Source: Catellatospora sp. IY07-71
GTDB taxonomy: Bacteria > Actinomycetota > Actinomycetes > Mycobacteriales > Micromonosporaceae
Length of the DNA: 64,000 nucleotides
Direction: 5' to 3'
Assembly: GCF_018326265.1 (NCBI RefSeq)
Contig: NZ_AP023360.1
Location: 7,127,001 to 7,191,000 of the forward strand
The position numbers and the translations under genes were made by a program. The notes beneath the pieces are model-generated. The model had not been told where the DNA came from. It saw only the letters and a list, made by a program, of their open reading frames with translations, and ran no database searches. Below are positions 1-8,735 of the stretch, one piece after another (the stretch's first letter is position 1; each line of letters begins with the position of its first letter).

Positions 1-1
1 G

Positions 2-1060
2 GCCTCCGTCCGGCTGCGGCACACCGTCACCGGCGTGGTCCGCGACGGCGACGGCTGGCGCGTCACCGCCGCCGGGCCCGACGGCGTCACCACGGTCCAC
101 GTCGAAGCCGTCGTGATCGCCAACGGCCACAACAGCCGCCCGAAGCTCCCCTCCCCCGCCTACCCCGGCGAGCTGACCGCCGAGCAGCTGCACAGCCACG
201 ACTACCGCGGCCCCGAGCAGCTCGCCGGGCGGCGCGTGCTGGTCGTCGGCGGCGGCAACTCCGCCATGGACATCGCCGTCGACGCCTCCCACGTCGCGTC
301 GCGCACCCTGCTGTCGGTGCGCCGCGGCGTCTGGATCGTGCCCAAGCACCTGCTCGGCAAGCCGTCCGACACCCTCAACGGCGCGCTCGCCAAGCGCCTG
401 CCCTGGCGCGTACGCCAGCGCATCAGCCAGACCATGCTGCGCTTCACCGTCGGGCGCCTGTCGGCATACGGCCTGCCCGAGCCCGAGCACGGCTTCCTGC
501 AGGACCACCCGACCCTGTCCGACGCGCTGCTGTCGCGCATCAGCCACGGCGAGATCACCGTCCGGCCCGGCATCGCCCGCTTCGACGGCGACCGCGTCCA
601 CTTCACCGACGGCGCCGCCGACGAGATCGACCTCGTGGTCTGGTGCACCGGCTACGACATCGACCTGCCGTTCCTCGACCCGGCCCTGCTCGGCGACGGC
701 GCGGACCGGCTGCCGCTGTTCCGCCACGTGTTCCATCAGCAGGCGCCGGGCCTGATGTTCGTCGGGCTCATGCAGTCCACCGGCTCCGGCCTGCCCGTCG
801 TCGAAGCCCAGGCCCGGCTGGCCGCCGCGCACGTGTCCGGGCAGTACGCGCTGCCCACCGCCGCCGCGCAGGCCGCCGACATCGCCGCCGAGCACCGCGC
901 CGCCCGCGAGCGCTGGGGCGAGCGCCGCCCCGCCATGCGCATCGACTTCGACGCCTACCTCGCGCTCGCCGCGAAGGAACTCGCCGCGGGGGCCGACCGC
1001 GCCCGCCGCGGGCAGGGCGTCGCCTGGACCCGGACCACCGTTGAGGAGACCACCCGATGA
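2..1060 (+). CDS. flavin-containing monooxygenase, C-terminal part (5' end outside window)
   Basis: The open frame runs in from the left edge, so the N-terminal FAD-binding part is missing. What remains carries the second dinucleotide-binding glycine motif, GGGNSAMD, near 247-270, as in class B flavin monooxygenases that bind NADPH there. A later CTGYDIDLPF-like stretch near 645-672 matches the conserved C-terminal ATG/CTGY element of FMO-type enzymes. These enzymes oxygenate small substrates at N, S or C using FAD and NADPH. The stop overlaps the next start (ATGA), so it is translationally coupled to the SDR that follows. Substrate unknown. The internal GTG at 35 is not the true start. Confidence 0.8.
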   Translation, partial: ASVRLRHTVTGVVRDGDGWRVTAAGPDGVTTVHVEAVVIANGHNSRPKLPSPAYPGELTAEQLHSHDYRGPEQLAGRRVLVVGGGNSAMDIAVDASHVASRTLLSVRRGVWIVPKHLLGKPSDTLNGALAKRLPWRVRQRISQTMLRFTVGRLSAYGLPEPEHGFLQDHPTLSDALLSRISHGEITVRPGIARFDGDRVHFTDGAADEIDLVVWCTGYDIDLPFLDPALLGDGADRLPLFRHVFHQQAPGLMFVGLMQSTGSGLPVVEAQARLAAAHVSGQYALPTAAAQAADIAAEHRAARERWGERRPAMRIDFDAYLALAAKELAAGADRARRGQGVAWTRTTVEETTR

Positions 1061-1872
1061 CCCGGCTCGACGGCAAGCGCGTCATCGTCACCGGCGCGAA
1101 CGGCACCTTCGGGCGCATCCTGTGCGCCCGGCTCGAACTCGCCGGCGCCCGCGTCGTGGGCCTGGACCTGCACGAGGGCAGCGTCGGCAGCACCCCCGTG
1201 CTGGCGTGCGACCTCACCGACGGGACGGCCGTGCCCGGCGCGGTCGCCGCGGCCGTCGAGCTGCTCGGCGGGCTGGACCTGCTGATCAACAACGCGGGGG
1301 TGGGCGGACCCGCTCCGGCCGAGCTGCCGCCGGGCGACGCGGCGCGTACGCAGCTGGAGGTCAACCTGATGGCCGCGTGGCACACCACCGCCGCCGCGGT
1401 GCCCGCGCTGGAGCGCAGCCGCGGGCGCGTCGTGTTCGTGTCCAGCCGGATGGCGCTGCTGCCGCTGCCCCTGGCCGCCGCGTACGGGGTCAGCAAGCGG
1501 GCGCTGGTCGCCTACGCCGACGCGCTGCGGCTGGAGGTCGGCTCGCACATCGGCGTCAGCGTCGTGTACCCGAGCATGGTCGCCTCCCCCATCCACGACG
1601 CCACCGCCGAGGCGGGCCTGTCCCTGCAGGGCGTCTCCCGGTACGAGCCCGTCGACGGCGTCGTCGCGGCGATCCTGCGCGCCGCGGCCGCGCGCAAGGC
1701 GCCGCGCGACGTGGCCACCACCGGGCGCGGACGCGTCGAGCTGTTCCTGGCCCGGCACCTGCCGTCGCTGGCCGGTGCCATCGTGCGGCGCACCATCCGC
1801 ACCCGCATCGCCGCCGGCGACCTGGACCGAGCCCCGCTCGCCGCCGGCATGCTCCGCCGCGCGGGCCGCTGA
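1057..1872 (+). CDS. short-chain dehydrogenase/reductase (SDR)
   Basis: Classical SDR of 271 residues: TGANGTFG nucleotide-binding motif at residues 12-19, NNAG at 78-81, a serine pair at 129-130 and YGVSK (Tyr143, Lys147) forming the usual Ser-Tyr-Lys active site. It therefore should oxidise an alcohol or reduce a carbonyl with NAD(P). The start overlaps the stop of the upstream flavin monooxygenase by four bases, so the two probably form one operon; a monooxygenase plus SDR is a common pair for stepwise oxidation of ketones or alcohols. Substrate not identifiable from the sequence. Confidence 0.9.
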   Translation: MTRLDGKRVIVTGANGTFGRILCARLELAGARVVGLDLHEGSVGSTPVLACDLTDGTAVPGAVAAAVELLGGLDLLINNAGVGGPAPAELPPGDAARTQLEVNLMAAWHTTAAAVPALERSRGRVVFVSSRMALLPLPLAAAYGVSKRALVAYADALRLEVGSHIGVSVVYPSMVASPIHDATAEAGLSLQGVSRYEPVDGVVAAILRAAAARKAPRDVATTGRGRVELFLARHLPSLAGAIVRRTIRTRIAAGDLDRAPLAAGMLRRAGR

Positions 1873-1889
1873 CCAGCGGGATCAGCCGG

Positions 1890-2300
1890 GTGGTAGATCA
1901 TGCAACGGTGTCTGCGTGCCCTTTCTGCTTCCCTGCCGTCGAGCCCCAGGTCGTGCTGTCAGACTCGTGGTGTTACGCCATGTGGACCGGTGACACGGGC
2001 ACACCCGCGGGATCGGCGATGATCCTTCCCCGGGCGCACCGGACGACCGTCTTCGACCTGACCTCTCGCGAGTGGATCTCCACGAAGGGTCTCCTGCGGC
2101 GTATGAAGGACCTGATCGCGGCCGATCACGCGCCTCAGGGATGGAACGTCGGCTGGAATGTGGGACCGGTCGGCGGCCAGAGCGTCTTCCACGCGCACTG
2201 CCATCTCGTGCCTCGGTACGCGGCGGAACCGCTCGCCGGGCGCGGAATCCGGCACTGGATCAAGGACCCGGCCAACCGGCCCGCGGCCAGGACGGTCTAG
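1890..2300 (+). CDS. HIT family protein
   Basis: About 136 residues with the histidine triad HAHCHLVPR near the C-terminus, the signature of HIT nucleotide hydrolases/transferases, and an N-terminal CPFC pair typical of zinc-binding family members. HIT enzymes cleave nucleoside phosphoramidates or dinucleotides. The start is uncertain: GTG at 1890 is used here, and GTG at 1908 would give the common (M)SACPFC N-terminus. It lies 17 bp after the SDR stop, so it may be cotranscribed with it, but no functional link is evident. Confidence 0.85.
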   Translation: MVDHATVSACPFCFPAVEPQVVLSDSWCYAMWTGDTGTPAGSAMILPRAHRTTVFDLTSREWISTKGLLRRMKDLIAADHAPQGWNVGWNVGPVGGQSVFHAHCHLVPRYAAEPLAGRGIRHWIKDPANRPAARTV

Positions 2301-2346
2301 TGACCGCCGACAGCAGGCACGGGGTCTCGCGAATCATGTCGTGAAC

Positions 2347-3084
2347 CTACCGGCCGGCCGTCGGCGGCCCCGCGGCCCGGGCGGTGAGGTAGGCGTCCAG
2401 GGCGGCGGCGCCGGTGAGCATGGCGCGGCCGCGGGCGGTGAGCCGGGTTCGCCAGTCGTGCAGCATGGACTCCAGCGGCGCGACGCCGCCCGCGGCGCGG
2501 ACCTGGGCGAGCAGCGGGGCGATCTGCTCCAGCCGGTAGCCGCCACGACGAAGCTGGTGGGCCAGCCGCGCGTTGCGTACGTCGGCCGCGCTGTAGACGC
2601 GGTAGCCGGTGTGCGGGTCGCGGCGCGGTTCGACGAGCTCGGCGCGTTCCCACTTGCGCAGCGTGGCCGGGCGCAGCCCGAGGCGCCTGGCGAGGGGGCC
2701 GATGAACGTGTCGCCGCGTTCCTGCGGCACGGGCGCGAGGTCGCGCAGCGCGGCTTCGACGGCCTGCAGGGTACGGCGGTCGTCGAGCAGCTGGGCGTGG
2801 CTCTCGTCGATGAGGCGAAGCGCGTCGTCGGCCGCGTCCCGGTTGACCGCCTGCATGATCGCCGTGGCGGTCTGGTGGCCGTGTCCGGGCAGCAGGGCGA
2901 GGAAGGCGTGCAGGGCCTGGGCGTGCAGCGGGGTGTAGCGGCGGTAGCCGGTGGTGGTGCGCTCGGCGGCCGGGAGGATCCCGACGTCTTCGTAGTTCCG
3001 GATCGCCTGGGTGGACAGGCCGTGGGCGCGGGCCAGGTCCACCGGCCTCAGGTGTACCGCGTGTTGAAGGTTTTCGGCCGACAT
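2347..3084 (-). CDS. MerR-family regulator with two MerR-type DNA-binding regions (TioE-like)
   Basis: 245 residues. An N-terminal MerR winged helix (about residues 10-75, with the Y-E-D-x-G-I-L-P element of the family) is followed by a second MerR-like segment (about 128-200: LRKWERAEL then GYRVYSAADV). Two MerR motifs in one chain are characteristic of TioE-type regulators found in actinobacterial antibiotic loci. It is transcribed divergently from an erythromycin-esterase-family gene with only 57 bp between them, so it most likely controls that gene and itself. No ligand-binding cysteine cluster is visible; the effector is unknown. Confidence 0.88.
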   Translation of the reverse strand: MSAENLQHAVHLRPVDLARAHGLSTQAIRNYEDVGILPAAERTTTGYRRYTPLHAQALHAFLALLPGHGHQTATAIMQAVNRDAADDALRLIDESHAQLLDDRRTLQAVEAALRDLAPVPQERGDTFIGPLARRLGLRPATLRKWERAELVEPRRDPHTGYRVYSAADVRNARLAHQLRRGGYRLEQIAPLLAQVRAAGGVAPLESMLHDWRTRLTARGRAMLTGAAALDAYLTARAAGPPTAGR

Positions 3085-3141
3085 GGCATTCGTATCCTCG
3101 GCAAAGTCTCAACGGTGGGTTCAACGATACTGTGTAGAGGC
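3085..3141. promoter_or_regulatory. divergent promoter/operator between TioE-like regulator and esterase
   Basis: The 57-bp spacer holds GTATC at 3092-3096 and its complement GATAC at 3126-3130, and a direct repeat TCAACG at 3109-3114 and 3121-3126 with a 12-bp period. Both lie where a MerR-type regulator would bind between divergent promoters. Assignment as an operator is inference from position and symmetry. Confidence 0.4.
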
Positions 3142-4341
3142 ATGACTACTGCGATTCGAGACACCACGCGTGCGCTCTCCGCCGCCGAGGTCCTGCGAGT
3201 GCTGCCGTCCCGGCCGCGGGTGCTGGCCCTGGGCGAGCCCACTCACGGTGAGGATCTGCTGCTCGAAGTCCGCAACGAGCTGTTCCAGCAGCTCGTGCCC
3301 GAGGGCTACCGGACGATCGCGATCGAGAGCGACTGCCTGCTGGCCCTGGTCGTCGACGACTACGTCACCTCCGGCAAGGGCAGCCTCGACGAGGTGATGG
3401 CGAACGGCTTCAGCCACGGGCTCGGCGCCTCGGCGGCCAACCGCGAGCTGGTGCGGTGGATGCGGGCGTACAACGACGGCAGGCCGGCCGCCGAGCAGGT
3501 GCGCTTCGCGGGGATCGACGGGCCGCTGGAGATCAGCGGGCCGGAGAGCCCGCAGGAGTCGCTGACCGCGCTGTACGCGTACCTCGCGTCGCGAGTGGAC
3601 GCGGACCTGCTGCCCTGCCCCGCAGGGACGATCGAGCGGCTGCTGGAGGACGCGGGCCGGTGGGTCGACCCGGCCGTGATGCTGAACCCCGCCCGCTCCG
3701 TGGGGCAGTCGCCCGAAGCCGCCCGCCTGCGGCTGCTCGCTGACGACCTGGTGGCGCTCCTCGACGCGGAGACCCCGCACCTGATCGCGGCGTCCTCGCG
3801 GGACGAGTGGGAGCGGGCCTGCCTGCACGGACGCGCCGCGGTCGGCCTGCTGCGCTACCACCACTGGCTGGCCGACACCTCGCCGGGACGGATGACGCGG
3901 CTGCTGGGCGTGCGGGATTCGATGATGGCCGACAACCTCGTCGCGCTCGCCGGCCGCGGCCCGGTGCTGGTCCACGCGCACAACCTGCACCTCAAGCGGG
4001 AGAAGGCCGTGATGGGCATGTGGCAGGGCCGGATGGAGTGGTGGGGCGCGGGCTCGCTGGCGCACGCCCGCCTCGGCGCGGACTACGCATTCCTGGCCAC
4101 GGCGCTGGGCACGATCCGCCACCAGGGGGTGGGCACCCCGCCCACGGACACCCTCGAAGGGATGCTGTACGCACTGCCCGAGGACCGTTTCCTCGTCGAC
4201 TCGCACGCGCTGGCCGCGCTGCTCGGCGACGCGGCTCCGCCGCCGCGCGAGTCGGCCTGGTTCGGCTACGCCCCGCTGGACCCGGCCCACCTGTCCGGGA
4301 CCGACGGCCTCGTGTTCGTCAAGGACTCGCCACAGGGGTAG
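3142..4341 (+). CDS. erythromycin esterase family protein
   Basis: 399 residues. GEPTHGE near residues 31-37 and a late HAHNLHLKRE segment are the conserved histidine/glutamate elements of the erythromycin-esterase fold (EreA/EreB and the wider succinoglycan-biosynthesis-related group). Characterised Ere enzymes hydrolyse the macrolide lactone; most family members have no proven macrolide activity. The divergent two-headed MerR regulator suggests inducible expression, perhaps by a drug-like ligand. A strong hairpin follows the stop. The ATG at 3142 follows a GTAGAGGC stretch that offers a weak ribosome-binding site. Confidence 0.85.
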   Translation: MTTAIRDTTRALSAAEVLRVLPSRPRVLALGEPTHGEDLLLEVRNELFQQLVPEGYRTIAIESDCLLALVVDDYVTSGKGSLDEVMANGFSHGLGASAANRELVRWMRAYNDGRPAAEQVRFAGIDGPLEISGPESPQESLTALYAYLASRVDADLLPCPAGTIERLLEDAGRWVDPAVMLNPARSVGQSPEAARLRLLADDLVALLDAETPHLIAASSRDEWERACLHGRAAVGLLRYHHWLADTSPGRMTRLLGVRDSMMADNLVALAGRGPVLVHAHNLHLKREKAVMGMWQGRMEWWGAGSLAHARLGADYAFLATALGTIRHQGVGTPPTDTLEGMLYALPEDRFLVDSHALAALLGDAAPPPRESAWFGYAPLDPAHLSGTDGLVFVKDSPQG

Positions 4342-4362
4342 GCACCATCGGAACGCGCTCAT

Positions 4363-4391
4363 CCCGCGGCGGCACCTCGCGCCGCCGCGGG
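4363..4391 (+). terminator. hairpin terminator after esterase gene
   Basis: Perfect 11-bp stem (4363-4373 with 4381-4391) and 7-nt loop, 21 nt after the esterase stop. No T-run, as is usual in this GC range. Confidence 0.6.
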
Positions 4392-4452
4392 CCGGGCCGA
4401 CGGTATCCCGCGACGTGATCCATCACCTCTGTCAGCAAATCGACATCCGTTT

Positions 4453-4480
4453 CTGACTTACGGTGATCGGAACCTATCCT
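4453..4480 (+). promoter_or_regulatory. promoter of a leaderless gene pair
   Basis: CTGACT at 4453-4458 and TATCCT at 4475-4480 with a 16-bp spacer. TATCCT ends 7 nt before the GTG at 4488, placing the transcript start at or next to the start codon, hence leaderless translation. This supports the GTG start of the downstream gene, which has no Shine-Dalgarno sequence. Confidence 0.5.
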
Positions 4481-4487
4481 TCCGTGA

Positions 4488-4937
4488 GTGGATTCCGACA
4501 TCGTCACCGCCGAACAGGACCTGGCCCGCTGGGTCGCCGCACAGGTAGCTCCCGAGGAGGACGAGCTCTTCACGGTGCTCGACGCCGCCTACCGCAAGGA
4601 CCCCGCCCTGCTCAGCGGTCGCGGCTCGGGCGACGACGAGATGCTCGGCTTCGGCGTGGAGACCGTGGCCGCCCTCATGACCCCCGTGGTGTTGGCCGCC
4701 GTCACCGAGGTGATGCGCTACCTCACCGAGCAGTACGGCACCACGCTCCGGGCGCGGCTGTCGCTGCGGCGGACCCGCCGTGAGGCCGCCGAACCCGCTA
4801 CCCCGGCGATCGACGACGCCCAGCTGGCCCACGTGCGCTCCATCGTGCTCGACAAGTGCACCCAGGCGGGCATCGACGAAGGCCGGTCACGGCTGCTTGC
4901 CGACTCCGTCGCCGGAGCCCTGCGCAACGACGGGTGA
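4488..4937 (+). CDS. hypothetical protein, first gene of pair with M48 protease
   Basis: 149 residues, not recognised. The N-terminal third is acidic (AEQDLARW, PEEDELF), a central segment around residues 58-85 is helical and fairly hydrophobic (VETVAALMTPVVLAAVTEVM), then a basic patch RARLSLRRTRRE and a helical C-terminus. It has no signal peptide. The stop overlaps the GTG of the M48 protease gene by four bases, so the two are coupled and probably act together, for example as a cytoplasmic partner of the membrane protease. That role is inference from adjacency only. Confidence 0.7.
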   Translation: MDSDIVTAEQDLARWVAAQVAPEEDELFTVLDAAYRKDPALLSGRGSGDDEMLGFGVETVAALMTPVVLAAVTEVMRYLTEQYGTTLRARLSLRRTRREAAEPATPAIDDAQLAHVRSIVLDKCTQAGIDEGRSRLLADSVAGALRNDG

Positions 4938-7900
4938 CCGTGGTCGACCCCGCGCCGCCCCGCGCTGACTCCGCCGTGGTCTCCGGCACCACCCTGCGTT
5001 TCCTGTCGCTGGTCGCGGCCATCATCGGCACCGGCAGCTACGCCTTCAGCGTGCTGTACATGCGGCTGCCCGGCAACGCCGTGTCGGGCAGGTTGACCTA
5101 CGCCCGCTGCGGTGAACTGCTGCGGCGCAGCGGTCTCGGCCTGTCCCTCGATCCCGACGCGATCGCGGCGTCAGAACGCGACCGGGTTGAGGCCAGTCGC
5201 TGCCTGGCCCCGTTCGAGCAGGGCGAGGCGTGGTGGATCCTGGCCGGGCTGGCGCTGCTGCTGGCCGTGGCGCTCGGTCTCTACCTGGCCGCACCGTGGT
5301 GGACCCGGCGGCGGGCCGGGCTGGTGCCCGTCACCGCCGGAGACTTCCCCCGCCTGCACGCGGGCCTGCTCGACCTCACCGCGGAGATGGGACTGCGCAG
5401 ACCGCCCCGGTTCGTGCTCGATCCGGCGGCGCACACACCGGGCGGGCTCGCCTTCGGCCGGACCGGCCGGTACTGGGTCCGGATCAATGCCGGCCTGGCG
5501 CCCCTACGGATCACCGACCCGGCGACGTTCCGCGCCGTGGTCCTGCACGAACTGGCCCATCTGCGTAACCGCGACGTCGACATCGCCTACGCCGCGACGG
5601 CCCTGTGGCGGGCGTTCGTCGTGGTCGCGCTCCTGCCGATGACGGTCGTGATCCTGTATCCGCGCATCCTCACCGATCCGGCGAGGGCGCCGTGGACGGC
5701 TCCGGACTACCTGGAGTACACCCTCAACACAGGGCTGCGCACGGCGCTGTTCGTGCTGATCGTCTACCTGGTGCGCAACTCGGTGCTGCGCGCTCGCGAG
5801 CTCCACGCCGACGCGCGCGCCGCCCAGCACGGAGCCGCCGACGGGCTGCGCCGGGTGATGGCGGCCGCGGCGAAGGACACGCGGGTGTGGTGGCGCCGCC
5901 GGTTCGGCGTACACCCCGCCGCAGCGGCCAGGCTGCACGCCGTCGACCATCCGCTGGCGACGCTGCGTCCCGGCTTCGGGGAGCTGTTCGGCGCCGGCCT
6001 GACCACCATGATCGCCATCGGCCCGCTGAGTCTCCTGGCCGCCTTCGGGCTCCCCCACGACGGCACCCCCACCGGCCGGTACCTGGCCTGGCTCGCGGCA
6101 CCGGTCGTCGTGGGCGTGCTGGCCGCGGCGGCGTGGCGCGCCGAGCTGCTGTCGGCGTACGGGACACGCGCGTCGGTGCTGCCGGGTGCGCTGGGCTTCA
6201 GCCTCGGCTGCCTGCTCGGCGACCTCGCGTCGAGCCTCGAGACGGTCGGCACGTGGGGCGTCTTCGGCAGCGACTTCGCTGCGGGCAGGATGCCGCTGGC
6301 CGGCAGCGTCGAGGTCCCCGGGATCAGCCTCACCGCCGGGCTGGTCGGCGCGGTGGCGCTCACCGCCGGGATCGTCATCCAGGCGGCCCTCAGCGCCGCC
6401 GCGGCACGCGCCTGGCTGCCCGTGCTGCGCGGGGCGCACAGCCGGTGGGCCTGGCTGGCCGGCGTCGCGGCCACGGTGACCTTGTTCGCCGTATGGTTCG
6501 GCATCTGGCTCGAACTGCGCCCAGCGCCGTACCTGATCGGCCGGTTCTACCACCTCACCGCCGCCGACTTCACGACCCTCGGCGAGCAACTGTGGGAGGG
6601 GCCCGGCTTCAGCCTGTTCTCCACCGTGTACCCACCGCTGCAGCTGTTCTCCGATCGCCCGCTGGCCGTACCGGCGGTCGTGGTGGCCTTCCTCTTCCCG
6701 TTCACCGCGCTGCTGCGCCGTCCCGCAGCGCCCGGCCGCGTTCCGGCGAGCGCGACCGACGATCCCCCGCGCGGCCTTCCCGCCGACCGGCCGGACCTGC
6801 CCCGCGCCGCGCAGACGCGGGCCGCGGTGCTGACCGGGCTCGCCGGGGCGGGGCTGTTCACGGTCCTGACGCTCGTCCTGCGCGCGGTGCTGCACCAGGT
6901 CGCCTACGGATCGCCCGGTCTCGTCTTGTACCACTCGTACGCCCAGCTCGCGCTGGCCGTCACGATCCAGGCGGCCGTGGGCGGGGTGGTCGCGGCACGA
7001 CACCGGCGCGGCCTGCTGCTCGGCCAGGTCGCGGCCCTCACCTGCGCCGCCACCGTGATCATCGGGGAGCAGGCGGCCTCGATCCTGGGCCGGTGCACGC
7101 CGCTGCTGCGGCTGCGCGAGACGACCTGCAGCGCCCGGATCGACCTGTCCTACGCAAGCTTCCTGCTGGACAGGATCGTGATCCAGGGCGCGCTGGCCGC
7201 GCTCGCCGTCGGCGTGCTGGTGGTCCTGCTCAGGCGGGCGGCCGCGCTCGTACCCGCCGCCCGCCCGCGTCGGCCGTGGATCCGCTCCACGGTCCTCACC
7301 GCCACGGTCACGGCGCTGGTGGTCGTCGGCGTCGCAGCGGGCAGCACCCTGTCGGCGATGACCGACACCCCCGCGGCCGCCGTTCCGGCCCCCACCCGGT
7401 CCGCCGCCGCCGCGGTTCGCGTGCTCACCCAGGCCGAGGCTGAGCAGGTCGCCGACGCCGGAGCCACCGTGCTGCCCCCGCACTGGCGCACGGAGCCGGA
7501 GTCGACGAGCAGCGACACCTCGGTCCTCGACGACCCCGAACGCTGCACGGCGCTGGTCGAGGAGACCTACCTGACCGACCTCGACAAGCGACAGCCGATC
7601 GTCGCCCGAGGCCGGTGGACCGACGGTGACAAGATCACCACCTCGTCGATCTACGTCACGGTCCGCTCGTTCGCGCAGCCTGTGCCTGCCGAATCACTGA
7701 CCGCGGCCGAGAACGCACGGGCGTCCTGTCCCCGGTTCACGCAGACGACCGGCGAGGGCACGCCGCTGCACTACACCGTCCACGCGGCCCGCGCACCCGC
7801 GCTCGGCGACCAGGCCTGGCGGACGGATCTGACGATGACCGCCGAAATCTCGGGCATCTCGTTCGAGGGCACGCTGATCATCATGTTGATCCGGGTCGGG

Positions 7901-7999
7901 CACACCCTCATCCAGGTCACCTTCAGCGCGTTCAGCGAGCCCGTCGACGAGAAGCTGCTGCTCGACGTGCTCACCAGGACGGTGGGGTCCCTGCCCTGA
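4934..7999 (+). CDS. polytopic M48-family metalloprotease with long C-terminal extension
   Basis: 1021 residues from the GTG at 4934, which overlaps the upstream stop. HELAH at residues 205-209 is the HExxH zinc site of M48 (HtpX/Ste24-like) peptidases, and a hydrophobic segment precedes and several follow it. M48 enzymes are usually near 300 residues; here many more membrane segments follow (about residues 350-800). After the last one, a soluble tail of roughly 200 residues contains two widely spaced cysteines (in ERCTALV and ASCPRFT). This tail looks like the extracytoplasmic PknH_C/lipoprotein-type sensor fold of actinobacteria; that resemblance is by eye. Likely role: membrane protein quality control coupled to an external sensor or binding domain. 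Confidence 0.85.
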   Translation: MTVVDPAPPRADSAVVSGTTLRFLSLVAAIIGTGSYAFSVLYMRLPGNAVSGRLTYARCGELLRRSGLGLSLDPDAIAASERDRVEASRCLAPFEQGEAWWILAGLALLLAVALGLYLAAPWWTRRRAGLVPVTAGDFPRLHAGLLDLTAEMGLRRPPRFVLDPAAHTPGGLAFGRTGRYWVRINAGLAPLRITDPATFRAVVLHELAHLRNRDVDIAYAATALWRAFVVVALLPMTVVILYPRILTDPARAPWTAPDYLEYTLNTGLRTALFVLIVYLVRNSVLRARELHADARAAQHGAADGLRRVMAAAAKDTRVWWRRRFGVHPAAAARLHAVDHPLATLRPGFGELFGAGLTTMIAIGPLSLLAAFGLPHDGTPTGRYLAWLAAPVVVGVLAAAAWRAELLSAYGTRASVLPGALGFSLGCLLGDLASSLETVGTWGVFGSDFAAGRMPLAGSVEVPGISLTAGLVGAVALTAGIVIQAALSAAAARAWLPVLRGAHSRWAWLAGVAATVTLFAVWFGIWLELRPAPYLIGRFYHLTAADFTTLGEQLWEGPGFSLFSTVYPPLQLFSDRPLAVPAVVVAFLFPFTALLRRPAAPGRVPASATDDPPRGLPADRPDLPRAAQTRAAVLTGLAGAGLFTVLTLVLRAVLHQVAYGSPGLVLYHSYAQLALAVTIQAAVGGVVAARHRRGLLLGQVAALTCAATVIIGEQAASILGRCTPLLRLRETTCSARIDLSYASFLLDRIVIQGALAALAVGVLVVLLRRAAALVPAARPRRPWIRSTVLTATVTALVVVGVAAGSTLSAMTDTPAAAVPAPTRSAAAAVRVLTQAEAEQVADAGATVLPPHWRTEPESTSSDTSVLDDPERCTALVEETYLTDLDKRQPIVARGRWTDGDKITTSSIYVTVRSFAQPVPAESLTAAENARASCPRFTQTTGEGTPLHYTVHAARAPALGDQAWRTDLTMTAEISGISFEGTLIIMLIRVGHTLIQVTFSAFSEPVDEKLLLDVLTRTVGSLP

Positions 8000-8089
8000 C
8001 ACGGTCGAGACTCCGGCGCCGGGTCGGGCCGCGGGTGCCGAACCGGGCCTGCGGCGGCGGCCGTGGCCAGGACCGCTAGGTTTGCTGCC

Positions 8090-8671
8090 GTGACGCAGCG
8101 CCTGTTCATCGCGATCTACCCGCCTGCGGCGGCGGTCGCCGACCTGGCCGCCGTAGCCTCGCAGCTGCCGTTCTGCCGTCCCCACGCCGAGGGCCTGTCC
8201 CTGCGGCCCGTGCCGCCCGAGCAGTGGCACGTCACCGTGGCCTTCCTCGGCACCATCGACGGCGCGCAGACCGCCGCCGCGCAGGCCGCCATGCGCACCG
8301 CCGCGGCGGGCACGGTGCGAGCGCCCCGGCTGCGGCTGACCGGCGGCGGCCGGTTCGACAACGGCCGCGCCGGCGCCGCCTGGACCGGCCTCGACGGTGA
8401 CGTGGCCGTGCTGCACGACCTCACGACGCGGCTGCGCGGCGCGCTGGCCGGGGCGGGGGTGCCGTTCGACGACCGTCCGTACCAGCCGCATCTGACGCTG
8501 GCCCGGCCCGGCGACCGGCTCGACGCGGACCAGTGGCGCGAGGTGCTGGACCGGCTCGACGCGTACGCGGGACCGGCCTGGCCGGCCGCCGCGCTGTCAC
8601 TCATGCGCAGCGACCATCCGATCAGCAACCACTACACGGAGATCTTCGCCGCTCCGCTCCCCCGCGGCTGA
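8090..8671 (+). CDS. thpR: RNA 2',3'-cyclic phosphodiesterase (2'-5' RNA ligase family)
   Basis: 193 residues with the two H-x-T/L-x catalytic motifs of the 2H phosphoesterase superfamily: HVTV at residue 47 and HLTL at residue 134. ThpR opens 2',3'-cyclic phosphates at RNA ends. The GTG at 8090 gives the conserved TQRLFIAIYPP N-terminus; an upstream GTG at 8063 would add nine non-conserved residues. A TAGGTT -10 box at 8077-8082 lies 7 nt before this GTG, consistent with leaderless translation and supporting the start. Confidence 0.9.
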   Translation: MTQRLFIAIYPPAAAVADLAAVASQLPFCRPHAEGLSLRPVPPEQWHVTVAFLGTIDGAQTAAAQAAMRTAAAGTVRAPRLRLTGGGRFDNGRAGAAWTGLDGDVAVLHDLTTRLRGALAGAGVPFDDRPYQPHLTLARPGDRLDADQWREVLDRLDAYAGPAWPAAALSLMRSDHPISNHYTEIFAAPLPRG

Positions 8672-8735
8672 TACGGCCCTGGCCGAGGCGGCGCTCGCAC
8701 CGAATCCGGTTGACGCGGCCGGCAGGCTGGTGATC

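Noticed and set aside
3142-4341. Calling the Ere-type gene a macrolide-resistance gene
   Set aside because: Most members of this fold have no proven macrolide activity; sequence alone does not establish it.
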